Shown piece after piece: positions 46,642-64,000 of a DNA stretch of 64,000 nt. The position numbers were made by a program, and so were the translations under genes. The notes under the pieces were generated by a model. It made no database searches. It was given only the letters and a program-made list of their open reading frames with translations, and had not been told where the DNA came from. Source of the DNA: Lutjanus erythropterus (lineage: Eukaryota > Chordata > Actinopteri > Lutjaniformes > Lutjanidae). The stretch covers positions 84,847-148,846 of the forward strand of contig CM034601.1 of the NCBI GenBank assembly GCA_020091685.1, read 5' to 3'. Every line of letters begins with the position of its first letter. Position 1 is the first letter of the stretch.

Positions 46642-48361
46642 GTGGGTGCAGCTCAGCTTTAAATCTCATTTTAATCTGATTTACAGGTGATCATCCGATG
46701 ATTTAATGTGTTTATACTGACTGCGTGAAGGTGTTTGTGTCCGTTCATGGTGAAATTATTTCTCTGAGTGAAACTTTTTAGCAGGTTTTATCAGTTTTTC
46801 TGTCAGTTTGTGTCAGCGAGCTGCGGTAACGGGACGCCATCTTCTCTCCGAGCGGAGACTTCAGCGGCGGGAAAAACACGCGATTATTGTCAGTTTAAAG
46901 TTATTATCGAGAGTTAGAGAGGTGAGTTCACGGGTTTGATTCCTTCAGAACTCAATAAGGTTTAAACTGTTTAAGTGAGACTGACGTTACGTCTGTAGGA
47001 CGATGCTAACAGGCTAACGGTAGCATCGTGGATAACTGCTGCTGGTTGTTGTAGTCCTGCGTATTTGGCGTTAAAAGCATAGTTTTGACTTAATTCACTA
47101 CAGGTGGATAAATTCAGTGTAACGTTTGCAGTTTCCTGGTGTGAAATCAGAAATGTTAGCTTGTTATCACACGTTACTTTTGGTAAAATTCGGGCGTATC
47201 TGTTAGCAGGTTTAACAACCATGTGACCAGTTCAAACCGGTGCTCATTTGTCTGGCAGAACTTCACATCCACGTTACAGCGGATTGATTGAGATATTATC
47301 TGGATTCTGTAAGTGTCCGTAAACGCATCAGTGTGTCAGTGGTGCAGGTTAAATGGACATTGACCGACAGTCTGCAGAGTCGGTCTGACTTCATGTTAAG
47401 TTACTTTAAGTTAAAAGTAACGTTGTCGGTGGTAAACTGTTTTAAAAACAAGATGGCAGGAGGTAAAATCTAGTCAGATTGTTTGTAGCTTCACTGTGTT
47501 GGTGTGCTTTTATTTTGAAGGCATTGTCTTTAATGTATGAAACCCATGAATCAGTCACGTGGTTTTAGCAGTGAAGTTGGTTTTCTGTAGAACGTTTTGC
47601 TCAGACCAAAGTTTGAAGAAGTTGATGTTATAAGTAATGGGATTACTTGTGATTTTCCTCTGGATGTTGTGTGCAGCGAGGAGACGATGAAGCTGCAGCA
47701 GCCAATTAAATGCTTTCATTTTTAATCTTTGTCTATTTGCAGCTTTTTCAATGTGATGTTTTCAGCTTTTCTTTATTCCTGACAGCAGGCGAAGAGTCTT
47801 CATGGTTTGAACTGTTGGCTAAACAAAAGATATTTGAAATTGTACCTTTGGACAAGTTGCGATGAGCATTTTTCACAGGTTTTGACATTAAAACTAAATT
47901 AATATTTGAAAGGAAACGATGTAGTAGAACTAAACTGCAGAGTAACTGAACTTTAAAGAACTGAAACTTTAATTTACAGAAATTCTGCTGTTTGAGCTCC
48001 AGTTGGATGAGTCCATGTGTTAATGGTGCAGAACCAGTTATAATCTGTTAATGATTATTAATGTTGGTTTAATGAGTGTTTTTTTTTTTGTGGTGAACCC
48101 GATTTAATGTTGTGACTCTTGTGATTTTAATTTGGTCCAAACCTCACAGGGAAACTCACACCTTGATTTCTTACATTTAATCCAACAGTCAGTCTGTTTT
48201 CTGCATCAGAACTTTGTTTTGTCTCGGTGATAAAATGAGTGTTTGACACATTGTGGTTTGATTGTGCATCTTTTTTCTGACAGAAACAGGTGTGAACATG
48301 AAAAAATGACCTCATGTAGGTTAGGAGGATCTGTAGTGTGTTAGTTTGTGAAGTGTTGTGA

Positions 48362-51796
<3,435 letters not shown>

Positions 51797-51815
51797 AGCA
51801 TCAAGATTTTCTGAC

Positions 51816-51821
51816 AATAAA
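51816..51821 (+). terminator. rps14: rps14 poly(A) signal AATAAA
   Basis: AATAAA 20 bases after the family-position stop codon, giving the very short 3' UTR typical of ribosomal-protein mRNAs. Confidence 0.85.
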
Positions 51822-51839
51822 AACATTAAACCGTCAGTT

Positions 51840-53800
51840 TGTCTGTATGAGTCTGTTCACAGCTGATCTCTGATCAGTTATCAATATCAATCAGCTGTCT
51901 AATCAATAGTGGAGAAACTCAAGTGATTGACCTGCCTTTTAGATTTAATGACTGAAAAAAAACTGACGCTTCAAATATTTTATGTAAATATTAATAATCG
52001 TTCAGTGAACATGTTGGTGTTCAAACATTAAAGTTATTAAACTAAATTTAAAAACTCCTGCAGCTACAAACTGAAAACCAATCAGGATTCAGTTGAAGTG
52101 TCAAATATTCTCAGTTTTGATTTTCACCTGAGTGATGAACTTTGAAAGAACAGTCAGGAGCTAAAACTCAGTGAGAGAAAACGGGGACACGGCGCTGGAA
52201 CTGAGGCTTTGTTCTTCAGACTCATCAGAGTTCGCCTCTGCACGACTGAATGATCTTCATGCTGCTATTTATTTACACAAAAACTGCGCGCTGTATGACG
52301 TTTAGTGTTCAGTCTGACTCCATCCTGTGACCACAGAGACGTGGACATCAGACCAAATCAAAGTAAACTGAAGTTTTTCTGTGAGACTGAACTTTGTATT
52401 CAGTGTTCTGAGCTGCAGCATCAGTGACAGAAAACACTTTGAAATAATGAAACTACAAACAATATTTACTATTTAGTTTGTTTGATTCACTGTAAATTTA
52501 AAGTGTTAATATGATCTGAAGCAAACAGAAAACTGCTTCACTAAACGGAGGTTACCATGGAAACAATAGTTTGTGCTGCTGTCACATCGTCTTACATTTC
52601 TATTTCATACGGCTTCAGTCAGTGAGATTACGAACAAACAGCTCAGCAACTTTTCATTTTTCACGTCTTCATAACCTGAATCACTCATAAACTCGTTAGG
52701 ACGGTAATTAAGAGCTCGCTTTTTTACAGATGATCATGTTCTATGTTCTGTCTGACCAGGTGATGAGCTCAGCATCAGTTACCATGGTGATCCAACAGAT
52801 TAAGAGCGATACTGAAAACTGACTTTAGACTCAACAGACCTCAGTAACACATTAATGTCACCGTAGTTCAACCGCTGTTCAGACTAAATGTTTTTAATGT
52901 TTTCCTGTTTGACTGCAGACATTCAGTTTGATCAATAACTGAACAGTAGTAAGATTTTTGGGAATCAGCAGTGATTAAAAAAATCTCATGGTTCATTCTG
53001 GAGCTTTCAGTCATGTGACATGATCTTCACAGTGTATAAAAACTTCCTGTTTGATCTCTGAAAATGTTCCACTAAAATAAATTGAACATCCACAGTTTCT
53101 GTGTGACACTGAGGAAGATCATGTGATTTGACTGACAGCTCGGAACAGATCGTCAGCTAAATGGACTTTAAGATTATTAATTAAAAACCTGTTTTCTATT
53201 AATAAACGTCTTAAAGTTGAGTGGAACACTGGATGTTACATGAGGTGTTCAACCCTGTGATGCAGTTGATGCTGATGTCCAGCAGGAGGCAGCGACACGC
53301 TGAGTCTGTAACGACTGGAGGATCATCACAGACCTCAGAGCAGCAGAAACAGCGGCTGCTCCTTTAAACTGTGAAAAACAGTCTGACATTTAGACGTCTT
53401 CGTGTCTGTGGGCGACGTATACCCTTTAATTTCCCATCATGCAGCTGTCTCCTGGGAATTGTGGGTAGCAGCATTCTGTTGCTCAGGGTTTGAACAGCTG
53501 CTCAATGTGAGATCTGAGGACCTGTAGGAAGACTGCCCCCCACTGATCCACAGACCCCGCAGTGATCCAGGTCCTGATTTTAAAGGTCAAAGTCTGAAGA
53601 AACAAAAGCGAGTCAAACTGAAACCTGAAGAGCGGATAAAAAGCCTGAAACCGTCTCGTTCCAGTCTGGCGACTTTCTGTCTCTTTGTGGTGGTTTTGAC
53701 AGTGTCGTCACAGACGTCCTGTAGGACAGGTCATATGGTGACTGACAGCACAGACAGCCAATCACAGCAGAGAACAGAGAGAACAACAGACACCGTTGAC
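51840..53800. other. rps14-chm convergent intergenic region
   Basis: About 2 kb of AT-rich DNA between two converging genes. I see no exon, RNA gene or recognisable transposon. Confidence 0.7.
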
Positions 53801-53818
53801 AGTTTGTTCATGTTGAAG

Positions 53819-53824
53819 CTTTAA
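53819..53824 (-). terminator. chm: Candidate chm poly(A) signal (ATTAAA)
   Basis: Minus strand ATTAAA about 155 bases after the chm stop. An AATAAA also occurs almost at the stop itself (53970-53975), which would leave hardly any 3' UTR, so the distal site is preferred. Confidence 0.4.
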
Positions 53825-53976
53825 TGTTTCCACAGAACAAAACAAACAATGTTTAAATAAGACACAAAGCAGAACCAATAAGAAATCATAGAAAATAATC
53901 ATAAATGAAGGCAACTGTTACCCACAATTCGCAGAGTTTTGGCTTCTGTGGAAGGTTAGTGTGTTACACTTTATTT

Positions 53977-63801
<9,825 letters not shown>

Positions 63802-64000
63802 CTGGGAAAAGGGGAGGAGACAAGACACCATGATGTCATTGATCAGACAAACAAAAGTTATGTTTACATTTTGGAACATAGGATATAAAAGATGATGAAA
63901 CTACTCAGTCCAGCACAAGGCATGATGGGAAATGTGAGCTGTCATTACACTACACTAAAAACAAAAACAAAAAAAAACATTTTTCCAAAAGATATGAATT

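Overview
The window is vertebrate nuclear DNA, almost certainly from a ray-finned (teleost) fish. The signs are split genes with GT-AG introns, a very high load of CA/GT microsatellites, Tc1 and hAT DNA transposons, L2-like and other non-LTR retrotransposon fragments, and tRNA-like SINEs of the kind common in fish. Three protein-coding genes can be supported, and all other long open frames look like repeat or antisense artefacts.

Layout. (1) 1-3600: upstream DNA with two decayed LINE fragments in opposite orientations. (2) 3600-38574 (+): camk2a, the alpha subunit of calcium/calmodulin-dependent protein kinase II. Its 18 coding exons join to an intact 478-codon frame, the same length as mammalian CaMKII-alpha. 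Introns 2, 3, 4 and 13 carry most of the transposons and minisatellites. (3) 38575 to about 45.7 kb: 3' UTR and/or intergenic DNA, with a good poly(A) signal at 45692. (4) 46.6-51.83 kb (+): rps14 (ribosomal protein uS11), with a TOP-like first exon and four coding exons. The last two coding exons have lost five bases relative to the 151-residue family, which breaks the C-terminus. (5) 51.84-53.8 kb: gene-free. (6) 53.8-63.8 kb (-): the 3' part of chm (Rab escort protein 1), six exons giving a 221-codon frame including the stop. The 5' part of chm lies beyond the right edge. rps14 and chm converge tail to tail. A roughly 3 kb, 11-bp satellite sits in one chm intron.

The genes are not a functional unit: a neuronal signalling kinase, a housekeeping ribosomal protein and a Rab-prenylation chaperone. 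CAMK2A and RPS14 are also near neighbours on human chromosome 5q (from memory), so their linkage here is probably ancestral; CHM is X-linked in human.

I found no convincing undescribed biological system. The points most worth a second look are the damaged rps14 C-terminus, the missing GT at a chm donor site, nested transposons with preserved target-site duplications in camk2a intron 13, two LINEs of related type flanking camk2a exon 4 in opposite orientations, a DR1-type AGGTCA array next to camk2a exon 11, and the 3 kb satellite.
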